Assembly (NCBI RefSeq): GCF_019343495.1
Contig: NZ_CP072549.1
Span: forward strand, 1,240,001-1,304,000
Length of the DNA: 64,000 nt
Direction: 5' to 3'
Source of the DNA: Acinetobacter lwoffii
GTDB taxonomy: Bacteria > Pseudomonadota > Gammaproteobacteria > Pseudomonadales > Moraxellaceae
Numbering within the stretch: the first letter of the stretch is position 1; every line of letters begins with the position of its first letter. Of the stretch, positions 1 through 9,240 are shown piece after piece. The position numbers and the translations under genes were made by a program. The notes under the pieces are model-generated. The model saw only the letters and a list, made by a program, of their open reading frames with translations, made no database searches and was not told the DNA's origin.

Positions 1-2
1 AA

Positions 3-365
3 CAAAGTCGCTTCTGGAAAATGATCGATCATCCGGAAGGTAAAATGTTTGGGGTCTTTAATGCGACCGAAAAACAGATTATTAAAGACTGGATTCAGGG
101 TGCAGGCTTGGCAACTCGCCTGTCCTCACGTAGTGCAGCCCCATCACAAGCAAAAATTGAACCTGCAATGAGCCGCATGGACCAGCAGCGCTTGAATCAG
201 TTAAAAAGCCGCTTTATGCGCTGTGAAGGTGCTGAACAGAAAATTGATCTACTGATTCCTTATACTGCACCGCATATGCATCACACCGAAATAGGCTTAT
301 GGGCGACTCGTCAGTTAAGCCAGTTATTATTTCCTTTTCAGACCCAGGCGATGCATTATTCCTAA
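3..365 (+). CDS. C-terminal fragment of an unidentified protein (5' end outside window)
   Basis: The reading frame is open from the window edge and stops at 363-365, giving about 120 residues of a C terminus. An in-frame ATG at 21 follows the coding residues QSRFWK, so it is more likely internal than a start. The fragment is mixed helical with no signal peptide or membrane segment. The FW..M..HPEG.MFGVF pattern, followed by a short helical segment and an Arg/Gln-rich tail, loosely recalls the end of heme-oxygenase-like iron-containing redox enzymes found in Acinetobacter. That is a weak recollection, not a visible active site. A terminator follows within 30 bp. Confidence 0.5.
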   Translation, partial: QSRFWKMIDHPEGKMFGVFNATEKQIIKDWIQGAGLATRLSSRSAAPSQAKIEPAMSRMDQQRLNQLKSRFMRCEGAEQKIDLLIPYTAPHMHHTEIGLWATRQLSQLLFPFQTQAMHYS

Positions 366-390
366 AGCACTCCTAAGTGCCAGAAATTAA

Positions 391-423
391 AAAAACCGGA
401 CATTTGCAGTGTCCGGTTTTTTT
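391..423. terminator. Bidirectional intrinsic terminator
   Basis: The stem CCGGACA / TGTCCGG has a 7-nt loop, with an A run before it and eight T after it. It lies between two convergent genes and can end transcription from both sides. Confidence 0.85.
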
Positions 424-431
424 GATAAAAA

Positions 432-1676
432 TTAAGCCGATTTTCGTGAGTTTAATTGTCCCTTGATTACCGCTTTGACATTGCCTTTCAGATACTGCAA
501 AAAGACTTTTAGTGGTGACAGTTTCGGATTAGGCTGCTTGCCTTTAGCAATTTCCTTAAACTGCGCGGCATACCAGATGATTTCCATAATCGCCATCTTG
601 TCGACCATTGGAATACCGGTTTTAATTTTCTCAACCGCATAACGTACATCCTGCCCTGCAACCAGACGATTGCCCAAGTCAGGCTCTACCGCAAAGGGAC
701 GTGCAATCCCGACAAAATCACAGGCACCACTGTCGAGCGCGGCATTCATGCCTTCAACAGTTCGGAATCCACCAGTGACCATGATATGACACTTCACTTC
801 CTGCCGGATTTTTTCGGCAAAATCGAGGAAATAGGCTTCACGGGCAATGGTCGAGGCCTTGCGCTTGTCTGCTTTCACGCCGGCCATCGCAGGTGCTTCA
901 TAGCTACCACCTGACACTTCAATGATATCAATGCCTGCAGCGTCCATCGCCTTAAAGACATAGATGACATCTTCTTCGCTAATACCACCGCGCTGGAAAT
1001 CAGCTGAATTCAGCTTGACTGAAATAATAAAATTTTCCGAAGTCGCAGCACGTACGGCCTGATAGGTTTGCAGCAAGAAACGGGTACGATTCTCAATACT
1101 ACCACCCCATTGATCCTGACGCTTATTGGTCAGCGGTGACAGAAACTGGCTAATCAGATAACCATGTGCCCCATGCAACTGCACCCCCTCAAATCCTGCT
1201 TTTTCACAAATGGCAGCCGAAGTGGCAAAGCGCTGGATAATATCCAGGATTTCATCTTCACGCAGTTCCCGCGGGGTTCCAAAGCTCATTGCCAAAGCCG
1301 GACTAAATGGGACTGCGGACGGTGCAACCGTTTCTTGATTCAGGCCCTTGGGACACTGGCGGCCCGGATGCGACAACTGGACCAGTTGTACCATGCAATG
1401 CTGTTTGCCTACGTCGGCCCAGACTTTGAGCTGCGCCAGATCGCGTTCTGTTTCTACCACTACGACGCCCGGTTCATTCTTGGCACGATAATCCACCATG
1501 ACATTACCCGTAATAGCACAACCCAAGCCACCTTCGGCCCATGCTTCATACAACTTGAAATGCGCCTGATTGGGCTGGCCGGCATCATTGGCCAGTGCTT
1601 CACTCATGGCACCTTTAATGATGCGATTTTTAAAAGTGGTATTACGAATTTGAATGGAATCGGCCAATTGAGTCAT
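432..1676 (-). CDS. NADH:flavin oxidoreductase, Old Yellow Enzyme family
   Basis: A 414-residue FMN-dependent TIM-barrel oxidoreductase of the OYE family, which reduces activated double bonds in enones or related compounds with NAD(P)H. The physiological substrate is unknown. The conserved HGAHGYL stretch (about residues 168-174) contains the substrate-anion-binding His pair and a Tyr, and it is followed by QFLSP..N.R and a WGGS motif. The frame is open 26 codons further upstream, but the ATG at 1676 is preferred because AGGA lies 7 nt before it and the family N terminus begins there. It is transcribed towards the terminator at 391-423 and is separated from the upstream yejE by 130 bp, so it may be transcribed separately. 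Confidence 0.85.
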   Translation of the reverse strand: MTQLADSIQIRNTTFKNRIIKGAMSEALANDAGQPNQAHFKLYEAWAEGGLGCAITGNVMVDYRAKNEPGVVVVETERDLAQLKVWADVGKQHCMVQLVQLSHPGRQCPKGLNQETVAPSAVPFSPALAMSFGTPRELREDEILDIIQRFATSAAICEKAGFEGVQLHGAHGYLISQFLSPLTNKRQDQWGGSIENRTRFLLQTYQAVRAATSENFIISVKLNSADFQRGGISEEDVIYVFKAMDAAGIDIIEVSGGSYEAPAMAGVKADKRKASTIAREAYFLDFAEKIRQEVKCHIMVTGGFRTVEGMNAALDSGACDFVGIARPFAVEPDLGNRLVAGQDVRYAVEKIKTGIPMVDKMAIMEIIWYAAQFKEIAKGKQPNPKLSPLKVFLQYLKGNVKAVIKGQLNSRKSA

Positions 1677-1806
1677 GATCTGTCCTGATACGTTACTTTT
1701 ATTTTGTACTCGTTTATAACGTAAGCTAGAACAATTGACAATCAGTCTTGTCAAATTTACACAATTTTTATCTGCTTATTTTCTTATGGTTAAAGATTTT
1801 TGTGAT

Positions 1807-2817
1807 TTAGTTTCTTGGATCAAAAGCATCCCGTACCGCTTCTCCCATATAGATCAGCAAACTCAGTACAATCGCCAAACTAAAGAATCCCGACAATGCC
1901 AGCCACGGCGCATTTAAGTTGTTTTTGGCCTGAAGCAAGAGTTCCCCGAGGGATGCCGAATCGGGTGGCAGACCATACCCTAAAAAATCCAGCGCTGTCA
2001 GTGCAGTAATATTGGCGGTTAGCATAAAAGGTAACTGTGACAGGCTAGAACCTATCACATTGGGGAGAATATGTTTGAACATGATCCGTCCATCCCCCGC
2101 CCCAATACTTCTTGCTGCCCAGACATATTCCAGATTTCTGGCGCGCAAAAACTCAGCGCGCACCATACTCACCAGTGTGGTCCAGCCAAATAACAGCATG
2201 ATCAGAAATAGCCAGTAAATACTCGGGGTAAACAGACTGACCAGTACCATCACCATAAACAGCATCGGCAAACCGCTCCAGACTTCGAGTATGCGTTGCC
2301 CGATCAGGTCAATCCATCCACCATAATAACCCTGAATTGCCCCTGCTAAAATTCCCAACGCCGCAGACAATAAAGTCAGAGCAAAACCAAACAGTAATGA
2401 AATCTTTAAGCCATATAGAATCCGTGCAAGAACGTCACGGCCCTGGTCATCTGTTCCCAGCCAGTTTTGCGCACTCGGGGGCGATGGCACCGGCTCAGCC
2501 AGTTCAAAATTTGGCGTTTGATAGGAAAACGGAATGATGGGCCAGATCGCCCAGCCCTTTTCTGTAATCAGTTGCTGTACAGCGGGATCTTTATATTCTG
2601 CTTCTGTCTCAAATACCCCACCAAAAGTAGTTTCCGGATAGGATTTCAGGATGGGCAGATAAAAAGCATGATCATATTTCACCAGCAAGGGCTTATCGTT
2701 AGCAATCAGTTCTGCACCCAAGGAAATGATAAAAATAGCACTGAAAATAATAAAGCAGCTAAAGCCCAGCTTATACTGCTTAAAACGTTGCCAGCGTGCT
2801 TGCATCAAGGAAGACAT
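1807..2817 (-). CDS. yejE: ABC transporter permease, YejE-like
   Basis: Inner-membrane permease of a peptide-type ABC importer (336 residues). It has an N-terminal membrane helix (about residues 19-40), a periplasmic stretch with the typical NWLGTDDQGRDV motif of OppC/DppC/YejE proteins, then five hydrophobic helices. The cytoplasmic EAA loop (EYVWAARSIGAGD...HILPN) is the contact site for the ATPase. Its ATG overlaps the yejB stop codon (TAATG), showing translational coupling. The ATPase gene yejF, which normally follows yejE, is absent: the next gene is an unrelated flavoenzyme. The subunit must therefore use an ATPase encoded elsewhere, or the importer is incomplete. Confidence 0.88.
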   Translation of the reverse strand: MSSLMQARWQRFKQYKLGFSCFIIFSAIFIISLGAELIANDKPLLVKYDHAFYLPILKSYPETTFGGVFETEAEYKDPAVQQLITEKGWAIWPIIPFSYQTPNFELAEPVPSPPSAQNWLGTDDQGRDVLARILYGLKISLLFGFALTLLSAALGILAGAIQGYYGGWIDLIGQRILEVWSGLPMLFMVMVLVSLFTPSIYWLFLIMLLFGWTTLVSMVRAEFLRARNLEYVWAARSIGAGDGRIMFKHILPNVIGSSLSQLPFMLTANITALTALDFLGYGLPPDSASLGELLLQAKNNLNAPWLALSGFFSLAIVLSLLIYMGEAVRDAFDPRN

Positions 2818-3863
2818 TATTGTGATCCTCGACGTGAACTGAAATGAATTCTTGGATCAATCAGTTGATACAGCAAATCGCTGAGTAAACGCAGTATCAG
2901 ACCGAGCAAGGTGAAAATAAACAAAGTACCGAAAATCACCGGATAGTCACGCTGGATAATCGCCTCAAAACCTAAAACACCTAACCCATCCAGATTAAAG
3001 ATAATCTCGATAAACAGGTTGCCCACGAAAAACACTCCGATCAGGAGTTCGGGCAAACCTGCAACCAGTACTAAAATGGCATTCCGGAATACATGCCGAT
3101 ACAGCACTGCATGTTCAGTTAAACCCTTTGCCCGCGCAGCCAGGACATATTGCTTGCTCAGTTCTTCCACAAAGGAAAATTTCACCAGATAAGTCAAACT
3201 GGCAAATCCGCCAAGCACCATGGCCAACAGCGGCATGGCCATATGCCAAAAATAATCCTGAATTTTCACAAAGAATGAGAGTTCAGCAAAATTTTCAGAG
3301 CGAATTCCCTGCAAGGGAAACCAGTGCAGATAAGACCCGCCAGCAAAAAATACAATGATTAAAATGGCAAAAATAAAGGCTGGAATGGCATAGCCCACGG
3401 CCAAAACTAGAGAGGTGGTCTGATCAAACAGACTGCCATGTTTTCGGGCTTTTCTAATCCCTAAAGGAATGGAGACCAGATAAATCAGCAAGGTACTCCA
3501 CAGGCCTAAAGAAAGGGATACTGGCAATTTCTCCCAGATGAGCTCGGTCACAGGCTTGTCTTTGAAAAAACTCTGCCCCAGATCAAACTGCGCATAACGC
3601 GTTAGCATTTCCCAAAAGCGGATATGCAGCGGCTGGTCAAAGCCGTACTGGATATTAATCTGCTCAAGCATTTCCGGTGTGAGGCCTTGCTTTCCCTGAT
3701 ACTGCAATCCGGTATGCGCCAAACCATTAACCTGTTGCGCCTGATAAATCGCCTGCTCCACCGGACCACCGGGTGCTAGCTGGATCACCATGAAATTGAT
3801 CAGCAAAATGATCAGCAAGGTTGGAATCATCAGCAACAGACGTTTGAGAATATAAGTGCTCAT
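2817..3863 (-). CDS. yejB: ABC transporter permease, YejB-like
   Basis: The first inner-membrane permease of the importer (348 residues), partner of YejE. It opens with the usual DppB-type signature: an N-terminal helix (residues 8-28) followed by the QLAPGGP motif. It then has a periplasmic insert and five further helices with an EAA loop (EELSKQYVLAARAKGLTE) and a C-terminal DPR motif. The start lies 24 bp after the yejA stop, and the stop overlaps the yejE start by one base, so yejA-yejB-yejE form one operon. Family knowledge: Yej systems take up oligopeptides, microcin C and, in some bacteria, peptidoglycan fragments. The substrate here is inferred only. Confidence 0.88.
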   Translation of the reverse strand: MSTYILKRLLLMIPTLLIILLINFMVIQLAPGGPVEQAIYQAQQVNGLAHTGLQYQGKQGLTPEMLEQINIQYGFDQPLHIRFWEMLTRYAQFDLGQSFFKDKPVTELIWEKLPVSLSLGLWSTLLIYLVSIPLGIRKARKHGSLFDQTTSLVLAVGYAIPAFIFAILIIVFFAGGSYLHWFPLQGIRSENFAELSFFVKIQDYFWHMAMPLLAMVLGGFASLTYLVKFSFVEELSKQYVLAARAKGLTEHAVLYRHVFRNAILVLVAGLPELLIGVFFVGNLFIEIIFNLDGLGVLGFEAIIQRDYPVIFGTLFIFTLLGLILRLLSDLLYQLIDPRIHFSSRRGSQ

Positions 3864-3887
3864 GGCACTCCCTGATAGGCTTGGAGC

Positions 3888-5729
3888 TTAATGCTGTTTG
3901 AAATAATCAGCCACATGTCTGGCCTTTGCCGTATCGACCCACCAGTAGTCAATCCCGGCGGAGAGTTTAGGTTTTCGTTGCGGCTGCTGATACATATTCC
4001 AGTAAGCATACCAGTATTCTCCCGTACCATAAGTCAGAATATGATAATAGCCTGCCCGCAGTAAACGGTCTAATGCTCGGGTACTGTTCACCAGCTGTTC
4101 ACGGTTTTGAGCCTGAGTCACCTGCTGAATAACAGCATCAATGGCCGGATTTCGAATGCCGGCATAATTATAATTACCTGGCTGCGTAGCGGCCTGACTG
4201 CCCCAAAACTGTTTCTGCTCCTGTCCCGGTGTCAGGGATTGCGGCATGGTATCAACAATCATATCAAACTGATAATTCCGCAGCCGTTCATAATATTGCG
4301 CGGTTTCTACCATACGAATGCTGGCCTGAATGCCCAAGCGTTTTAAATGACGCAGATATGGCATCAGATCACGCTGCTGTTCCGCCTGATGCAACAGAAA
4401 CTCAATCTGTACCGGTTGACCCGCAGCATTGACCAACTTCCCCTGTTGATAACGATAGCCTACCTTTAATAGCAATTGACGGGCTTTTAACAGATTGTTC
4501 CGGTTAAAACCGGAGGTATCTGACTGAGGATATTTCCAGTCCTGCAGTACAGCCTGACGTTGAACCGGATCAAGCTGCTTTAAATGGGGTTTTAAAATGT
4601 GCAGTTCTTCAACACCTGGCCGTCCATGAGATGCAAGCTCACTATTGGAAAAAAAGCTGTTCAGGCGCTGATATTCACCATAGAACATGGCTTTATTCAG
4701 CCATTCAAAGTCATAGGCAAAACTCAAGGCTTGGCGGAAACGGATATCGGCAAAAGGCTGACGGCGGGTATTGAATATCAGACTATGGGTCGGAATCGGG
4801 TTGTGATGCTGAAAGCGGTAACGCTGCACCTGTCCTTGCCGAACGGCGGGAAACTGGTAGTCTTTCACCCAGCGGTTGACCTGTTTTTCCTCATGCAAGG
4901 TAAATTGGCCCGACTTGAAAGCTTCGAACTTGATTTCAGGACTACGATAATAACGATACTTGATCCGGTCAAAATTATAACGCCCGCGGTTGACCATCAA
5001 GTCTTTTCCCCAGTATCCGGGATTACGTTTGTAGCTAATACTACGTCCAGCATCTATGTGTTCAATGACATAAGGCCCTGAACCCAGCATCGGTTTCAGC
5101 GTCAATTCTTTAAAATTACGCTTTTGCCATTCCTGTTTAGAATAAATGGGCATCTGCGCGACAATCATCGCCATTTCCGGATTATGTCCGGATTTAAAAT
5201 GCATTTTGACCTGTAAAGGTGACAGGACTTCCAGCCGGTTTAAATCAGCCAAATACATCTGCAGGCCAAAATTGGACTGGGTCTGAAACAGTTCAAAACT
5301 GTATTTGACATCTTGTGCAGTTACCGGCTGGCCATTACTAAACCGTGCTTTCGGATTTAAATGAAAAATAATAAAGGCGGTTTTCTTGGGGTCAAAACTG
5401 ACTTTTTCCGCCAGCAAGGGATAGTACACACCGGGCTCATCCAGTGACTTGGACAGCAAACTGTCAAAAATATAGTTGCCCCCTTCAGTGACATTGCCCT
5501 TGCCATTCATGCTGTTTAAATTATCGAAACTGCCATCAGCTGCTAGAATCAGCGTACCGCCTTTCGTTGCTTGCGGATTGGCATAAGGCAGGGATTTGGC
5601 CTGGGCATATTTCGGCTGGTTATATAGCGCGATATATGGGGTGGTGATCAGGGCTGCCCAACTGCTACTCACGAGCAGCGGGGCTAGCCAGATAAACCTG
5701 AAAGTTTTAAATAAATGAGCGAATCTCAT
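3888..5729 (-). CDS. yejA: Periplasmic solute-binding protein of Yej-type ABC importer
   Basis: A 613-residue family 5 extracellular solute-binding protein. It has a Sec signal peptide (basic start, hydrophobic core to about residue 25, SSWA-type cleavage region) without a lipobox Cys, so it should be soluble in the periplasm. The mature protein shows the family landmarks KGGTL near the N terminus, the ARFSNGQPVTAQDVKYSFE motif, and RFRQALSFAYDFEW in the second lobe. It would capture peptides or muropeptides and deliver them to YejB/YejE. It starts only 10 bp after the stop of the lytic transglycosylase gene upstream, which suggests cotranscription and hints at a role in recovering cell-wall fragments. 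Confidence 0.88.
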   Translation of the reverse strand: MRFAHLFKTFRFIWLAPLLVSSSWAALITTPYIALYNQPKYAQAKSLPYANPQATKGGTLILAADGSFDNLNSMNGKGNVTEGGNYIFDSLLSKSLDEPGVYYPLLAEKVSFDPKKTAFIIFHLNPKARFSNGQPVTAQDVKYSFELFQTQSNFGLQMYLADLNRLEVLSPLQVKMHFKSGHNPEMAMIVAQMPIYSKQEWQKRNFKELTLKPMLGSGPYVIEHIDAGRSISYKRNPGYWGKDLMVNRGRYNFDRIKYRYYRSPEIKFEAFKSGQFTLHEEKQVNRWVKDYQFPAVRQGQVQRYRFQHHNPIPTHSLIFNTRRQPFADIRFRQALSFAYDFEWLNKAMFYGEYQRLNSFFSNSELASHGRPGVEELHILKPHLKQLDPVQRQAVLQDWKYPQSDTSGFNRNNLLKARQLLLKVGYRYQQGKLVNAAGQPVQIEFLLHQAEQQRDLMPYLRHLKRLGIQASIRMVETAQYYERLRNYQFDMIVDTMPQSLTPGQEQKQFWGSQAATQPGNYNYAGIRNPAIDAVIQQVTQAQNREQLVNSTRALDRLLRAGYYHILTYGTGEYWYAYWNMYQQPQRKPKLSAGIDYWWVDTAKARHVADYFKQH

Positions 5730-5739
5730 GATCCATTCA

Positions 5740-8700
5740 TTAATTCGGTACTTTAATCACATCGCCAATACGCAATTGCGTATTCGGTTTGAGATCATTC
5801 ATTTCCGCCAGTTCATTGCTGTTCATACCATAGCGTGAAGCCAGACCGATTAAGGTATCACCGCGTTTGACTTTATAATCAGTCACCAGTTTTGGAATCT
5901 GAATGGTTTGACTGACCCTTAATCCTGCGCGTGGACTTAGATTATTTAATTGAGCCAAGTCGGTCACGCTTATGCCTAAACGGCTGGCGATTGCATTCAG
6001 GGATTCGCCTGATTTAACGGTATAGGATTCAGTTGCCTTAGAAGCTACAGGCTTAGTTGCCACTTTCACATCTTCAACTTTTTTATCTACCGGAAAGTCA
6101 CCCTCAATTTTTAAACGCTGACCAATACGCACCGTACTATTGGTATTCAGGCCATTTAAATCTGCCAGATATTTCAGTTGTAAATGATACTGACGTGCAA
6201 TAGAACTTAAGGTTTCACCTGACTTCACCACATGCGAATCCGATTTTGTATTCTTCGTCGCAGTTTCAGCAACCACTTCACGTACCGGTTCAGCAACTTC
6301 ACCACTGAGTTTCAGGCGCTGTCCCACACGCAAGCCGGCATTACGTGACATGCCATTCAGGCTCGCCACCTGGTCCATTGACAGATTGTATTTTGCGGCA
6401 ATGCCGGTCAGCGTATCACCCGCTTGAACCGTATAGGTTTCAGGGATCTGACTGCCGGCTGGAATCTTGATGGTCTGACCTATACGTAAACCACTATTGG
6501 CAGACAACCCATTCAATGCAGCCAGTTCAGAAACACTCAGCTTGCTTTGACTGGCAATGCTATACAGGGTTTCACCGCGTTTGACCTGATAGTTTTCAGT
6601 CGCAGTCTGATCGACTTTGACATTTTCAAACTTCTGCTCAGTTTTCTGGCTAGATGCCGTTAGCCCTTCAACTTCCTGAAGTGGTACATTGATTTTCTGT
6701 CCCACCATCAGACTGCTACCGGCAGTCAGACCTGAAGTCAAGGATGCCAGTTCGGTATTTGAAAGCCCGTAACGATCGGCAATCAGTTTCAGATATTCAC
6801 CGCGTTTCACCGTATAAGATTTGGTCTGAACCTTGGCAGTTTCAGCTTTTTTAATCTCTTCAGCTTTAGATTTAGAGGCAACCGTTTCTTTCAGTGACAG
6901 CTTTTGCCCAACAAACAGACCGCTATTGGTACTCAGTCCATTAAAATCAGCCAGTTGTTTCACGCTAAAACCAAACTGATTCGCTACGCTAGTCAGAGAG
7001 TCATTGGCCTGAACCACATAAGTTTCCGGCTTTTCTTTGGCTTTGCTGGCTTCCTGTACCGGTTTGGCATCATACAGATAAATGGTGGTACCCACATACA
7101 GCGGAGAATTTGGATCAATCTGGTTCCATTTCGCCACATCACGCCAGTTCACGCCATTTTTAGCCGCAATCATTGCCAGATTATCACCTGGTAACACCTT
7201 ATAGGTACTGCGTTTGCCTTTTGGAGCAACCACCACCACTTCAGAATCAGTCTTGACGTAATTTTTGCCCTGATTCAGCTGGGCTTCAACCGAATTCGCA
7301 GTGGTATTGTCAGCAACTTCTTTTGGATAAGAGAAGCCTTTTGTCAGTTCTTTACCTTGCTGCTCAGCCACAGACAGGCTGGTTTGAATGGCAGTCAGCT
7401 TGATTTTGCCATCATAAGGATCAACAATTTCTGTGCCAGCCGGCGCCAATGCTTTCAGCTCTTCAACCACTTGGGCCTGTTCTGCCGGTGTTGCGACAGG
7501 CTGCAGAATTTCATCTACAGTTTTCTGAATATCCTGTGCGATGACCGCCTGCTCAACTTGCTGACGCTCAGCTGCCGAAATCGGTGGTTCGACCTGAATC
7601 TGTTTCGCTGGCGCTGCAGGTGTTACAGCTACCGGAATACGCGGCGCACTTGGAATCGGCAAATCACTTTGTGCCGCAAAACTGGCCAAGGCAGATGAGC
7701 CTTTAGGCGTCGAAATCTTTTTCGTAGTCTGCGTTACAGTATTTGCCGTTGTCGCGGTACTTACCGCTGCTGTGACGACAGGTGGCGTACTTGCAGCTTT
7801 AGCCGGAGTCGTCGTTTTGGTAACAGTCGTTGCAGGCTGATTACTAACAACCGCTGGCGGCGTCTGTTTAGAAGGTGTAATCGTTTTGGTATTTAATTCT
7901 GGCGGTGCTGCTTTGGTTGGCACCCCTGTCGTCGTATTTCGCGGCAAGCTGTTCGTGTTACTCGCCCATAAACCGCCTGAGCCGGATAATTTTTTCAGCT
8001 TCTCATCGACTGAAGGACTTAGGTCAGCTGGAATCAGAATACGGCGCGGACTTGCAGGATCAATATGATCACCACGATGACCCGGGTTTAATTGATACAG
8101 TTCTGCACGGCTTAGACCAGTGATGGCTGCAATTTCATTTAAACTGGCAACGCCCACTGGCACTTCACGGAAATGCGGACGGTTGGCAATCGGTGGCAAA
8201 CTCACCCCATAACTGCCTGGATTTTTAATAATCTGTGCAACTGCCAGAAAACGTGGCACATAGCTCATAGTTTCTTGTGGCAATTTCAATGACCAATAAT
8301 CGGTAGGCAGACCTGCAGCTTTGTTACGGTTAATCGCCTGCTGGATACGGCCTGGGCCTGCATTATAGGAAGCGAGCGCCAATTCCCAAGAACCAAACTG
8401 GTTATACAGACTGCCCAAAAACTCATAGGCTGCACGGGTCGATTCCACTACATCACGACGACCATCGTATAAAGAAGTCTGCTTTAGACCATAAATGCGG
8501 CCGGTACTTGGAATAAACTGCCATAAACCTGCTGCCGCCGCACTACTGGTCGCTGCCGGGTCATAAGAACTTTCAATAATCGGTAACAGTGCCAACTCGG
8601 TCGGCATGCCACGGCGTTCTGCTTCTTTTACTGTGTAATATAAATAACGTGATGCACGCGCACTTAAGCGATCCAGATAAGGCTGACGTGAAATAAACCA

Positions 8701-9033
8701 GCCACGCTGCGCATCAATCCGCGGATTCCAGACACTTAAGTCCATCTTGAAACCTACGGTCATACGTTTCCAGACATCACCATGTTTCAGAATCTGTAAA
8801 CGGTCGCCTTCGACTGCACGCATATCCGTTGCAGAGAGTAAATCTTCCAGTCCATCCAGACTGCTGGCATCCAGATATTGTGATCCAACCTGCTTGCTTG
8901 ATGCTGTTTGGGTCGCACTTTGTGTAGATGAACAGCCCGTCAGTCCTAGGGAAGCAAGTGCAGTTCCCAGTACAGAATATTTTAAAAATGTAGGTAATGT
9001 CGGCTGCCACAAAATTGCGGTTGGTTTATACAT
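5740..9033 (-). CDS. mltD: Membrane-bound lytic murein transglycosylase D with eight LysM domains
   Basis: A lipoprotein murein hydrolase that cleaves the MurNAc-GlcNAc bond to leave 1,6-anhydro ends. The signal peptide ends in LTGC (lipidated Cys34). An SLT domain follows, with the catalytic Glu in IIESSYDP (about residue 154), then the GLWQF.P.T and ASYNAGPGR motifs. A degenerate LysM-like segment sits just behind it, followed by a long Ala/Thr/Pro-rich and then acidic linker. Eight clear LysM units of about 46 residues fill residues 609-1097. E. coli MltD is only about 450 residues with far fewer LysM units. The ATG at 9033 is chosen over an in-frame TTG four codons upstream because GGA lies about 10 nt before it. 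Heads the mltD-yejABE operon. Confidence 0.9.
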   Translation of the reverse strand: MYKPTAILWQPTLPTFLKYSVLGTALASLGLTGCSSTQSATQTASSKQVGSQYLDASSLDGLEDLLSATDMRAVEGDRLQILKHGDVWKRMTVGFKMDLSVWNPRIDAQRGWFISRQPYLDRLSARASRYLYYTVKEAERRGMPTELALLPIIESSYDPAATSSAAAAGLWQFIPSTGRIYGLKQTSLYDGRRDVVESTRAAYEFLGSLYNQFGSWELALASYNAGPGRIQQAINRNKAAGLPTDYWSLKLPQETMSYVPRFLAVAQIIKNPGSYGVSLPPIANRPHFREVPVGVASLNEIAAITGLSRAELYQLNPGHRGDHIDPASPRRILIPADLSPSVDEKLKKLSGSGGLWASNTNSLPRNTTTGVPTKAAPPELNTKTITPSKQTPPAVVSNQPATTVTKTTTPAKAASTPPVVTAAVSTATTANTVTQTTKKISTPKGSSALASFAAQSDLPIPSAPRIPVAVTPAAPAKQIQVEPPISAAERQQVEQAVIAQDIQKTVDEILQPVATPAEQAQVVEELKALAPAGTEIVDPYDGKIKLTAIQTSLSVAEQQGKELTKGFSYPKEVADNTTANSVEAQLNQGKNYVKTDSEVVVVAPKGKRSTYKVLPGDNLAMIAAKNGVNWRDVAKWNQIDPNSPLYVGTTIYLYDAKPVQEASKAKEKPETYVVQANDSLTSVANQFGFSVKQLADFNGLSTNSGLFVGQKLSLKETVASKSKAEEIKKAETAKVQTKSYTVKRGEYLKLIADRYGLSNTELASLTSGLTAGSSLMVGQKINVPLQEVEGLTASSQKTEQKFENVKVDQTATENYQVKRGETLYSIASQSKLSVSELAALNGLSANSGLRIGQTIKIPAGSQIPETYTVQAGDTLTGIAAKYNLSMDQVASLNGMSRNAGLRVGQRLKLSGEVAEPVREVVAETATKNTKSDSHVVKSGETLSSIARQYHLQLKYLADLNGLNTNSTVRIGQRLKIEGDFPVDKKVEDVKVATKPVASKATESYTVKSGESLNAIASRLGISVTDLAQLNNLSPRAGLRVSQTIQIPKLVTDYKVKRGDTLIGLASRYGMNSNELAEMNDLKPNTQLRIGDVIKVPN

Positions 9034-9240
9034 AAAGAAATCCAAACAACTCGTATATAAATTTATTTTTTAGATATGCCATTGTAGTGAAGCATGTCGA
9101 AGACTCAAGCCAATAATTTACCGCGATTTCACGTTAAATGTTACAAGAAATTAAAAAATCCCGGACATATAGATTGATCGACTGCATTTGCGCTATACAA
9201 TAAGCCTTCCAGCTTGTTCTATTTTGATCGGATTTAATCT

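Noticed and set aside
1164..1688. 174-codon plus-strand frame inside the flavoenzyme gene
   Set aside because: Antisense shadow of a well-supported oxidoreductase; no ribosome-binding site or domain.
9174..9201. Promoter TTGATC / TATACAAT before rnhA-dnaQ
   Set aside because: The spacer is only 14 bp, too short for a confident sigma-70 promoter.
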